A stretch of 5,065 nt of DNA from Candidatus Bathyarchaeota archaeon (GCA_030641425.1 DAOWHM010000032.1:1-5065); one strand, 5' to 3'. Counted from the stretch's first letter, positions 1 to 4,913 are shown. Made by a program: numbers and translations. Notes: generated by a model not told the origin, from the sequence alone.

Positions 1-31
1 ACAGTTAAAAACTCAAAAGATATCTTTCTTT

Positions 32-35
32 GGAG
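32..35 (+). promoter_or_regulatory. Ribosome binding site (GGAG-type) that sets the AAA+ ATPase start
   Basis: TGGAG ends 9 bases before an ATG at 45. This favours ATG 45 over an in-frame TTG at 30, which would itself overlap the motif. The frame is closed upstream by a TAA at 6-8, so the gene begins inside the window. A TTAAAA stretch at 5-10 could be a TATA-like box for a short-leader transcript, but this is weak. Confidence 0.5.
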
Positions 36-44
36 AGTTTCAGA

Positions 45-1787
45 ATGCTGGATGATAGAGCCATTGAGCGAAAACTCCTACTCCAACGCGTCTTCTCAAG
101 GGGGAAGCTGTTTGAAATGGGAAAAACATTGGGCATCCCCTACATTACTAACTTGCAAAGCATGTGGGATCTCGACATCGACAAGGCTTCCCTAGAAATT
201 GCCCTCAGCTTGGACGAAGAGAAACTGAAGGAGATCTTCGAGAACTATAACCCAAGAGAATGGGAGGTTTTCAGAGGTCAGTATCACACCTTTGAAGAAG
301 AGAAATTCAAGCTTGAAGGCTCTTGGAAGGAAATCCAAGCTGGTGTAGCGCAGGCAAGAAAGAAATATGGAGAGAGATGCAATGCCATTCTGAGATATTT
401 ACTTGAAACAAGCAAAGGCTGCAGCCTCAAAGAGATTATGCAGAACCTCCCAGAGAAGACGAATCTCTCAACACTATTGTCTGACCTTGAAAGTCTAAAA
501 GTCATAGTTACTTCATACCGGAGCAAAAAATCTCAAGAATGGGCAATACTGGAAGAAACTTCACCTATAATCCGTGCTGAGCTTGGGTTGCCCACTATAC
601 AAGGGCAGAAGAAGATTATCACAATTAGCAGCTCAGGAAAAGTTGACCCTGTAAATGAGGAGCTTCAAGAAATAGAGAAGATGGATCAAGAACTGAATGA
701 CTATCTGAATGAGCTGCTTAAACACAGAGTAGAAGATACGATAAGGTTCGGTGAATCCTTCTCCATCTCTCATCTCGCCAAATACCTGGAGGAACTCTTC
801 GGTTCAGTTTTATACTTTGACAGCTTACTCAGCGTCACTCAGCAGTATGGGTTGGCTGACGTAGAGATAGTTCACAGCAAAGGCAGAACAGGAATGAGAA
901 CTGGGTGGAATCTCTCTCTTTTTGGCGAGCCAGGAACAGGAAAAAGTTTCTCATCTCGGGATTTCATCCTGGGAAAACTTGACGCCAAAATTCCACCTCA
1001 TGGCCTTCCGGGACGAAACCGCTACGCTGGAGGTATGACTCCAGCGAGGTTCATTCGAATAGGCAAAGCTTACTCAGGGAGAGTCTTCAACTTCATCGTT
1101 CCAGAGTTTAACGACTGGTTCAAATACAAAGGCATGGTTGAACCATTGAAACTTGCCCTGGAAAGGGGTGAAATCAAATATGAAACCCACCGAGAAGTAA
1201 TCGGTCCATACAGGTTCAGTAGCTTCTTCAGCGTGAACTACAACGTAGCTACACTTGGAAGAGGCTACGAAGTGACGATTCAAGATCCCAACTTCAATGC
1301 AATTGAAGACCGCATGTTATGTCGACTGCATAGACTTACAAAACAACGATTTGTGGAGATTGCTGAAAGCCAAATGCGATTGGCATTTGGAGAAGTCGAC
1401 ATAGATGAAGAAGCGCAGCAATTAAGAGACCACTTGTCATTAGTCTACGCTGCAGAAATCAGTCATCCTCTCGTACGCAACAGATTCTCGCGGAAACCTG
1501 TAATGCTTACCCCAAAGACCCAAGAGATGCTCATGAAGGCCAGAAAAGCAATTCTGGATGAGATCCCCCGAGAATTCGTCAGCTTTTCAGCTAGATTGGA
1601 GGATCGTGCGATTCGATTCGCCTGCGCAGCATCCCTCCTAAGCTATTTCCAATCGAATTCTGACTACATCAGCGTCAGCGAAGAAGCTTTGAGCTACGCA
1701 ATACAACTTTATGTTGAAGAGGCTTCGGTAAGATCACGAGAGGAGTTTGTTCCCGAAATAGTCTTAGGAAAGCTCTCTATTGACTAG
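45..1787 (+). CDS. AAA+ ATPase, MCM/MoxR-like, with N-terminal winged-helix-like segment and altered Walker B
   Basis: A 580-residue protein from ATG 45; starting at TTG 30 would add 5 residues. Residues about 106-171 read like a winged helix (RYLLETSKG, then LKEIMQNL, then a recognition-like helix). Residues about 201-235 are charged and probably coiled coil. The ATPase domain follows: Walker A GEPGTGKS at 294-301; a helix-2-insert-like stretch with GGMTPARF; a Walker B position reading NFIVPEFND near 349-357, where Pro353 stands in for the usual Asp and Glu354 is kept; a sensor-1-like VNYN with Asn398/Asn400; and EDRM with a candidate arginine finger at Arg423. The C-terminal part (about 435-580) is helical, with a sensor-2-like Arg517 or Arg521, resembling an MCM lid. 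What is seen is a nucleotide-binding motor fused to a DNA-binding-like segment. A role as a ring ATPase acting on DNA or on a protein complex is inference, and the substrate is unknown. No MCM zinc-binding OB domain is visible, so it is not a replicative MCM. The gene ends 2 bases from the convergent radical SAM gene. Confidence 0.85.
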   Translation: MLDDRAIERKLLLQRVFSRGKLFEMGKTLGIPYITNLQSMWDLDIDKASLEIALSLDEEKLKEIFENYNPREWEVFRGQYHTFEEEKFKLEGSWKEIQAGVAQARKKYGERCNAILRYLLETSKGCSLKEIMQNLPEKTNLSTLLSDLESLKVIVTSYRSKKSQEWAILEETSPIIRAELGLPTIQGQKKIITISSSGKVDPVNEELQEIEKMDQELNDYLNELLKHRVEDTIRFGESFSISHLAKYLEELFGSVLYFDSLLSVTQQYGLADVEIVHSKGRTGMRTGWNLSLFGEPGTGKSFSSRDFILGKLDAKIPPHGLPGRNRYAGGMTPARFIRIGKAYSGRVFNFIVPEFNDWFKYKGMVEPLKLALERGEIKYETHREVIGPYRFSSFFSVNYNVATLGRGYEVTIQDPNFNAIEDRMLCRLHRLTKQRFVEIAESQMRLAFGEVDIDEEAQQLRDHLSLVYAAEISHPLVRNRFSRKPVMLTPKTQEMLMKARKAILDEIPREFVSFSARLEDRAIRFACAASLLSYFQSNSDYISVSEEALSYAIQLYVEEASVRSREEFVPEIVLGKLSID

Positions 1788-1789
1788 TT

Positions 1790-2503
1790 CTATCTAATCA
1801 TGACCTTTGGCAGAGTTTTTTTCGTCAGCTGTAAGAATCGCTCCATATCCATTTGAGAAAATGGTATGATTTTCTCAAGCGTTGGATCAAGTGTCTCCAC
1901 ATCACCTTTGAAGTTCTGGAGCACGTATTTTCGACAACCCTGCAGGTCATGGCTAATCTGCTTCAGATCTTCCTCATCGTGAATTGTAGGAACTAGTGTG
2001 GTGCGGAATTCGTAATTTGCGAAACTGTCTAGCAAGAACTTCAAGGTCCCTTTCACTTCGTTCAGTAGCTTCCCTATCGTGATACCTGATGCCCTTGAAT
2101 ATGATTCAACAGTCAAAGGCGCTTTTATGTCCATTGCAACATAGTCAACTAACCCTTGGGCTGTCAAATCCTTAACTATTTTAGGGTTTGTTCCATTTGT
2201 GTCCAATTTTACTGGTAGGTGCAACTCTTTGATAAATTGGCAAAGATTTGAAAGTTCAGGGTGGATAGTTGGTTCGCCTCCTGTTATTACAACGCCATCA
2301 AGCCAATCTCTCTTCTCGGTCAAGTACTGTCGGATTCTTTCAAGGGGTATTGTTGTCAGTTTCTCTGGTGTCAAAACGATGGTTGAGTTGTAGCAGAATG
2401 GGCAACGAAAGTTGCATCCAGGCAGAAATATTACTGCTGAAACTTTCCCATCCCAATCTATAAGGCTGATATCGATGAAGCCTTTAATTTCAGGTAGCTT
2501 CAT
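1790..2503 (-). CDS. Radical SAM protein, anaerobic ribonucleotide reductase activating (NrdG2)-like
   Basis: A 237-residue protein from ATG at 2503; a GTG directly upstream (2506) would add one residue. The radical SAM signature CxxxCxxC is at Cys30, Cys34 and Cys37 (PGCNFRCPFCYN), binding the [4Fe-4S] cluster that cleaves S-adenosylmethionine. GGEPT at 75-79 is the SAM-binding motif. DTNG at 101-104 and DIKAP at 125-129 are typical of the NrdG2/pyruvate-formate-lyase-activating branch. No extra ferredoxin-type cluster domain is visible. By family knowledge such proteins install a glycyl radical on a partner, usually the class III (anaerobic) ribonucleotide reductase. The partner is absent from the window, so the substrate is inferred. 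The start lies 14 bases inside the end of the upstream redoxin gene, implying co-transcription and translational coupling. No separate ribosome binding site at a good distance is seen. Its 3' end meets the AAA+ gene tail to tail. Confidence 0.9.
   Translation of the reverse strand: MKLPEIKGFIDISLIDWDGKVSAVIFLPGCNFRCPFCYNSTIVLTPEKLTTIPLERIRQYLTEKRDWLDGVVITGGEPTIHPELSNLCQFIKELHLPVKLDTNGTNPKIVKDLTAQGLVDYVAMDIKAPLTVESYSRASGITIGKLLNEVKGTLKFLLDSFANYEFRTTLVPTIHDEEDLKQISHDLQGCRKYVLQNFKGDVETLDPTLEKIIPFSQMDMERFLQLTKKTLPKVMIR
1816..1822 (+). terminator. T7 run, possible terminator of the AAA+ gene
   Basis: Seven consecutive T's on the + strand begin 29 bases after the ATPase stop codon. Archaeal transcription commonly ends at such U-rich stretches without a hairpin. 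The run lies inside the 3' end of the opposing radical SAM gene, where it encodes a Lys-Lys pair, so it may simply reflect that coding. No other T run is seen near the ATPase stop. Confidence 0.35.
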
Positions 2504-2756
2504 CACCTAGTCGTTTCCTTACTTCAGCGTCCAGCTCTTCTCTTGAAAGAATATTTCCTCGTGAGATCACCTCGTTGTCGATAGCTATGCTGGGTGTGCT
2601 CATGATTTGATGCATCAGTCCTTCCAGTTCGCCATCAGAAGTGCTTATGTCTACTTCCAAGAACTCCAGTCCATATTTGCCGGCGATTTCTTGAGCGATT
2701 TTCTTTGCGGTAGGACAGTTCTTGCAAGTAGGTAGAGTGAAAACCTTCAACTTCAC
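2490..2756 (-). CDS. Glutaredoxin/thioredoxin-like redox protein (CKNC active site)
   Basis: An 88-residue protein from GTG 2756. The N-terminal strand KLKVFT is followed by the redox motif TCKNC (Cys11 and Cys14 at the start of helix 1). STPSI, with the probable cis-proline at residue 55, is the thioredoxin-fold hallmark opposite the active site. Length and motif spacing match small archaeal glutaredoxin-like proteins of about 85 residues. Start choice: GGAG lies 9 bases before GTG 2756. ATGs at 2771 and 2765 and a GTG at 2819 are in frame and would add 5, 3 or 21 residues; the longest would fit a leaderless transcript. The gene overlaps the radical SAM gene by 14 bases. A plausible role is supplying reducing equivalents to the enzyme activated by that protein, for example ribonucleotide reductase; this is inferred from context. 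It could instead be a general thiol-disulfide oxidoreductase. Confidence 0.87.
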   Translation of the reverse strand: MKLKVFTLPTCKNCPTAKKIAQEIAGKYGLEFLEVDISTSDGELEGLMHQIMSTPSIAIDNEVISRGNILSREELDAEVRKRLGDEAT

Positions 2757-2840
2757 ACTAAACATCTCCATTCTTAAACCACTTGGTAGGAACAGAATAG
2801 TCTTAACCCTTTCGATCACAGTACACCATCAGAGACATTC

Positions 2841-2860
2841 TGATAAAGCTTTTATATGGT
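2841..2860. promoter_or_regulatory. Divergent promoter region: TATA-like box shared by LSm (+) and redoxin operon (-)
   Basis: TTTATATG at 2851-2858 is a good archaeal TATA box for the + strand. It predicts a start near 2880 and a leader of about 19 bases to the LSm ATG at 2899, containing GGAG at 2883-2886. The same bases read CATATAAA on the - strand and predict a start near 2828. The neighbouring TGATAAAGC gives a second - strand box (GCTTTATCA) with a start near 2820, just ahead of the GTG at 2819. An A-rich segment on the left of the box (GATAAAGC) resembles a BRE and favours the rightward direction. Confidence 0.6.
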
Positions 2861-2898
2861 GAAGTTGAGTTGGATAACGTTAGGAGTCGTCATTCGAA

Positions 2899-3138
2899 AT
2901 GAGCAATCTGGAGCCAAGTAAGAAGCCCTTGAACGTCCTAGTGAAGCAGCTGAAAAATCACGTCACAATAACGTTGAAGAATGGCATTAGTTATAAGGGC
3001 ACCATGACGAAATGCGATGGTCACATGAACATCATTCTAGAAGGAGCAACAGAATGTAAGGGCGACCAATTGATCACTAATTATGGCAGCGTCTTGGTGA
3101 GAGGAAACAACATACTCTACATCTCCATAGAGAAGTAA
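2899..3138 (+). CDS. Archaeal Sm-like (LSm) RNA-binding protein
   Basis: A 79-residue single-domain Sm protein. The N-terminal helix (PLNVLVKQL, residues 10-18) leads into Sm1, with LKNG at 26-29, YKG at 32-34 and the uridine-binding loop DGHMN at 40-44. Sm2 covers about 62-77 and carries the signature VLVRGNNILYI (Arg68-Gly69-Asn70). By family knowledge archaeal LSm proteins form six- or seven-membered rings that bind U-rich single-stranded RNA and take part in RNA metabolism. The length is normal and nothing appears missing. ATG 2899 is preceded by GGAG at 2883-2886; the 12-base spacing is long. A clear TATA-like box lies at 2851-2858. It stands divergent from the redoxin/radical SAM operon and 103 bases ahead of aIF1. 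The 5' partner seen in many archaea, ribosomal protein L37e downstream of LSm, is not present here. Confidence 0.95.
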   Translation: MSNLEPSKKPLNVLVKQLKNHVTITLKNGISYKGTMTKCDGHMNIILEGATECKGDQLITNYGSVLVRGNNILYISIEK

Positions 3139-3205
3139 ACCCTGCTTTCATTCTATCTTCGTTGAGCATTCTCTGCTGTACATCAGTATTGTGACATTGA
3201 AAATG

Positions 3206-3213
3206 TTAAATAA
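3206..3213 (+). promoter_or_regulatory. TATA-like box of the aIF1 gene
   Basis: TTAAATAA lies about 32 bases before the aIF1 ATG at 3242. The usual archaeal spacing of 25-27 bases puts transcription start near 3235, giving a leader of only a few bases. That fits the absence of a proper ribosome binding site before 3242. It implies aIF1 can be transcribed apart from LSm. Confidence 0.45.
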
Positions 3214-3241
3214 GCCATCATTCTTTAGTTACTTGAGCAAT

Positions 3242-3550
3242 ATGGCAGAAATTTGTCCTACCTGCGGACTCCCAATGGACATTTGTGTGTGCACAGAGAT
3301 AAGCAAAGAACAACAACGCATCAAGGTGCGTCGAGAAAGCCGGAAGTATGGAAAACCATCAACAATTATTGAAGGCATCAACGATAAAGATCAGGATCTT
3401 GGTCGTTTAGCGCAGAAACTAAAGACTTTTTGTGCATGTGGAGGAACAGCTAAGAACAACCAAATCATCCTCCAAGGCGATCATCGAGACAAGGTCAAGA
3501 CGTTCCTAGTCAAAATGGGTTTCCCAAACCAAAACATCGAACTCCAATAA
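3242..3550 (+). CDS. sui1: Translation initiation factor aIF1 (SUI1 family)
   Basis: A 102-residue protein, the usual archaeal aIF1 length. The N-terminus carries a Cys cluster (CPTC at 5-8, CVC at 15-17) that probably binds zinc, a common archaeal variant. The SUI1 domain follows: RRESRKYGK at about 30-38, TIIEGI at 41-46, the ACGGT loop at 65-69, and QGDHRDKV at 78-85, ending in the LVKMGFP helix. Known role: aIF1 binds the small ribosomal subunit near the P site and helps select the correct start codon. ATG 3242 was chosen because it matches the family N-terminus (M-x-E-I-C-P). An in-frame GTG at 3191 would add 17 residues running across the TATA-like box and is unlikely. There is no good ribosome binding site, so near-leaderless translation is likely. 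The zinc-ribbon gene follows on the same strand. Confidence 0.95.
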   Translation: MAEICPTCGLPMDICVCTEISKEQQRIKVRRESRKYGKPSTIIEGINDKDQDLGRLAQKLKTFCACGGTAKNNQIILQGDHRDKVKTFLVKMGFPNQNIELQ

Positions 3551-3609
3551 AACAACTGGCGAAAAAACACTTGGGTAAGCTACAAACTTTCCGTGAAATC
3601 TTCACTAAT

Positions 3610-3771
3610 ATGAAACATAGAAAGCCAACTAGGAAGTATTGCCCAAAATGTGGCGATCCTAAAATTCAACTTTCGAGTAGGTTTGACCTCTGGCTTCTAC
3701 CGGAGAAATATGTATGTGAGAGATGCGGCTACCAAGGTCCCATAGTACTGGAAAGGAATAACGAAACATAG
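3610..3771 (+). CDS. Small zinc-ribbon protein, function unknown
   Basis: A 53-residue basic protein from ATG 3610. Two Cys pairs, CPKC (11-14) and CERC (36-39), 21 residues apart, form a classical four-cysteine zinc ribbon, each followed by Gly. Between them is a hydrophobic and aromatic stretch, DLWLLPEKY, and after them GYQGPIVLE. Comparable short zinc ribbons ending in CGYxGP occur widely in archaea with no assigned role, as far as I can recall. RNA or ribosome association is a guess from size, charge and the neighbouring aIF1. A TTG at 3571 would add 13 residues and sits 20 bases after the aIF1 stop. Neither start has a good ribosome binding site, so the N-terminus is uncertain. It probably lies at the end of the LSm-aIF1 transcription unit. 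Confidence 0.75.
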   Translation: MKHRKPTRKYCPKCGDPKIQLSSRFDLWLLPEKYVCERCGYQGPIVLERNNET

Positions 3772-4176
3772 TCGAGTAATCGATGTACATATTACGAGAT
3801 TGCCTAACATACATTAGCTCAGCCATTTTCCTGCCCAAACTATGTCGAATTCAAGTAGGCTGGCGATGGTGGACACACCTTTCTCGTTCTAGCCCATCAT
3901 ATTGTAGTAGGTTGTTTTTCTCCGAGTCAACACTGGTTTTAGATAGGGCTCCTGATGTTTTAGGTTGGAAGAATCTTGGAGGTAACAAGTCGTCTTTCTC
4001 CGTAAATCTTTCCCTAATGTTGGAGATTCAGGGGAGATTGATTGCTCTCCGAGACCTTCATCAACCTAAAAGCTGTTGTATTCCACCCTGTTAATGATCC
4101 TACAATGGCGATGTATGCATGCTCTGGAAACCCAGTTACTGGATCTTAAGCGAAGATTAGTTTGTTACGGGTGAAA

Positions 4177-4190
4177 GAGGATCGATCCTC
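4177..4190. repeat. 14-base perfect palindrome
   Basis: GAGGATCGATCCTC is fully self-complementary over 14 bases with no spacer. It could be a site for a dimeric regulator or a hairpin base. One such palindrome by chance in 5 kb is not very unlikely (roughly one in three), so function is unproven. Confidence 0.5.
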
Positions 4191-4318
4191 GGACTGAGCT
4201 CACAAAGCAAGAAATACGCGATAACACTTCTTCCCCCAACATACTGTCGATAGAAAACCTCTTCAGGTTCTACAAAGATTTTATTTCTTTTCCAAGATCA
4301 ACCCTCAAAACCTTCTCT

Positions 4319-4327
4319 CTATATATC
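4319..4327 (+). promoter_or_regulatory. Possible distal TATA-like box ahead of the zinc-ribbon membrane protein
   Basis: CTATATATC resembles an archaeal TATA box and predicts a start near 4350. The 12-base palindrome at 4353-4364 would then sit directly at the transcription start, and the transcript would carry a leader of about 120 bases to ATG 4471. No A-rich BRE is evident upstream, so this is tentative. Confidence 0.3.
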
Positions 4328-4352
4328 CATAACTCATCTACGCTTCCTCCAA

Positions 4353-4364
4353 GAGATTAATCTC
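4353..4364. repeat. 12-base perfect palindrome, possible operator
   Basis: GAGATTAATCTC is fully self-complementary. It lies about 107 bases before the zinc-ribbon membrane protein gene and about 30 bases after a TATATAT element, a position where a bound repressor could block initiation. A binding role is inferred from position only. Confidence 0.4.
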
Positions 4365-4424
4365 AACGGAACGCAGCCTAGATTCTCCGCTCCCTCACAT
4401 CTTCGCACAGAAGCACACTCTGCC

Positions 4425-4437
4425 TAAAACTTTAAGA
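4425..4437 (+). promoter_or_regulatory. Proximal TATA-like box of the zinc-ribbon membrane protein
   Basis: TAAAACTTTAAGA lies about 40 bases before ATG 4471. Read as a TATA-like box it predicts a start at about 4454-4460 and a very short leader that would just include the ribosome binding site. It is the better-placed of two candidate promoters. Confidence 0.4.
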
Positions 4438-4459
4438 ACAAAACAAGCAATTGAAAGTA

Positions 4460-4465
4460 GGAGAT
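4460..4465 (+). promoter_or_regulatory. Ribosome binding site of the zinc-ribbon membrane protein
   Basis: GGAGAT, with GGAG ending 7 bases before ATG 4471, is the best-placed ribosome binding site in the window. It fixes the start of the gene. Confidence 0.75.
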
Positions 4466-4470
4466 CAAAT

Positions 4471-4785
4471 ATGGTCTACTGCTCTAAATGTGGATTCAAA
4501 AACGAGGATGACGCTGAAGCATGCGGCAAATGTGGAGCGTCCCTTAAGGCACCTCGCTTCGAAAGAAGACGACCCCGGAAGGAGAGAAGAATGGAAGATG
4601 AGTGTTTTGGGTTGCCACATGGCGGAGCAATCGTAGGTCTACTTATTGGCGCAATTATTGTACTTTGGGGGCTTTCCCAAATACCCGACCTATTTCCGAA
4701 AGGACTTCCGTTCTGGCCACTTATAATTATCGTCTTTGGAGTATTGATTGTCGCCAAGGCTTTGTACGGGTTTGGTCGCAGATAA
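4471..4785 (+). CDS. Zinc-ribbon protein with two transmembrane helices
   Basis: A 104-residue protein. Residues 4-21 form a short zinc ribbon with CSKC and CGKC pairs (Cys4, Cys7, Cys18, Cys21), of the kind found at the N-terminus of many archaeal and bacterial membrane proteins. A strongly basic linker (about 29-40) follows. DECFGLPHGG then leads into membrane helix 1 (about 51-71), a short loop with Pro and Lys, and membrane helix 2 (about 80-99), ending in GRR. The basic linker and basic C-terminus suggest both ends are cytoplasmic, so the ribbon would face the cytosol. The paired-helix part recalls the small two-helix membrane modules seen in LiaF-like and related proteins. Function is unknown; a sensor, scaffold or membrane-stress role is speculation. 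The start is fixed by GGAG 7 bases upstream. Tandem stops (TAATAA) are followed by a T run. The gene appears to stand alone, with a long gene-free region before it. Confidence 0.85.
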   Translation: MVYCSKCGFKNEDDAEACGKCGASLKAPRFERRRPRKERRMEDECFGLPHGGAIVGLLIGAIIVLWGLSQIPDLFPKGLPFWPLIIIVFGVLIVAKALYGFGRR

Positions 4786-4794
4786 TAACGTCCA

Positions 4795-4806
4795 TTCTTT
4801 TTTCTC
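4795..4806 (+). terminator. T-rich terminator after the zinc-ribbon membrane protein
   Basis: TTCTTTTTTCTC, including six consecutive T's at 4798-4803, lies 10-20 bases after the stop codon. This is the typical form of an archaeal intrinsic terminator. No stable hairpin precedes it. Confidence 0.6.
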
Positions 4807-4863
4807 AGCAAAATGAGTCCTAGGCAATTAGTTCCCATAAGTAATGTGACCGATTTAGGAAAT

Positions 4864-4879
4864 CTACTCTGAAAAGTAG
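4864..4879 (+). repeat. Short hairpin (first of two)
   Basis: CTACT and AGTAG form a 5-base-pair stem around the six-base loop CTGAAA. It lies downstream of the terminator in non-coding sequence and 12 bases before a second, stronger hairpin. Confidence 0.35.
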
Positions 4880-4891
4880 CCTGTGGCACCA

Positions 4892-4913
4892 CCGAGGAAC
4901 TTAGCTTCCTTGG
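4892..4913 (+). repeat. 8-base-pair hairpin (second of two)
   Basis: CCGAGGAA pairs with TTCCTTGG as RNA (one G-U pair) around the loop CTTAGC. With the preceding hairpin it makes a compact structured segment of about 50 bases. No T run follows, so it is not an obvious terminator. It might belong to a small RNA or an mRNA leader. Confidence 0.4.

Larger units (their letters stand above)
3772..4470. other. Gene-free stretch of about 700 bases
   Basis: No frame gives a convincing protein. A 103-codon + frame from ATG 3783 is rich in Ser, Cys, Trp and Arg, lacks motifs and has no ribosome binding site, so I treat it as chance. The stretch holds an imperfect hairpin right after the zinc-ribbon stop (GTAAT at 3776-3780 with ATTAC at 3791-3795, around ATGTACAT). 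It also holds a GGAGA/TCTCC hairpin at 4033-4050, a 14-base palindrome, a possible broken frame at 4070-4360, a TATATAT element and a 12-base palindrome. No tRNA, SRP RNA or RNase P motifs were recognised. Confidence 0.6.

Noticed and set aside
284..526. 80-codon minus-strand frame inside the AAA+ gene
   Set aside because: Antisense shadow of a well-supported gene, with no domain or promoter of its own.
3191..3241. 17-residue N-terminal extension of aIF1 from GTG 3191
   Set aside because: It spans the likely TATA box and lacks similarity to the conserved aIF1 N-terminus, which begins at ATG 3242.
3819..3880. TAGCTCAG resembling a tRNA D-arm (near 3815)
   Set aside because: No GG in the D-loop position, no matching T-arm sequence and no acceptor stem could be assembled.
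3978..3983. Consensus-like GGAGGT ribosome binding site in the gene-free region
   Set aside because: No start codon lies at a usable distance downstream, and it falls inside an unsupported frame.
3783..4094. 103-codon + frame after the zinc-ribbon gene
   Set aside because: No motif, no ribosome binding site, and an odd composition rich in Ser, Cys, Trp and Arg. It reads like chance translation.
4476..4892. 138-codon minus-strand frame opposite the zinc-ribbon membrane protein
   Set aside because: It mirrors a well-supported gene with Cys pairs, membrane helices and a ribosome binding site. The antisense product has no recognisable domain.
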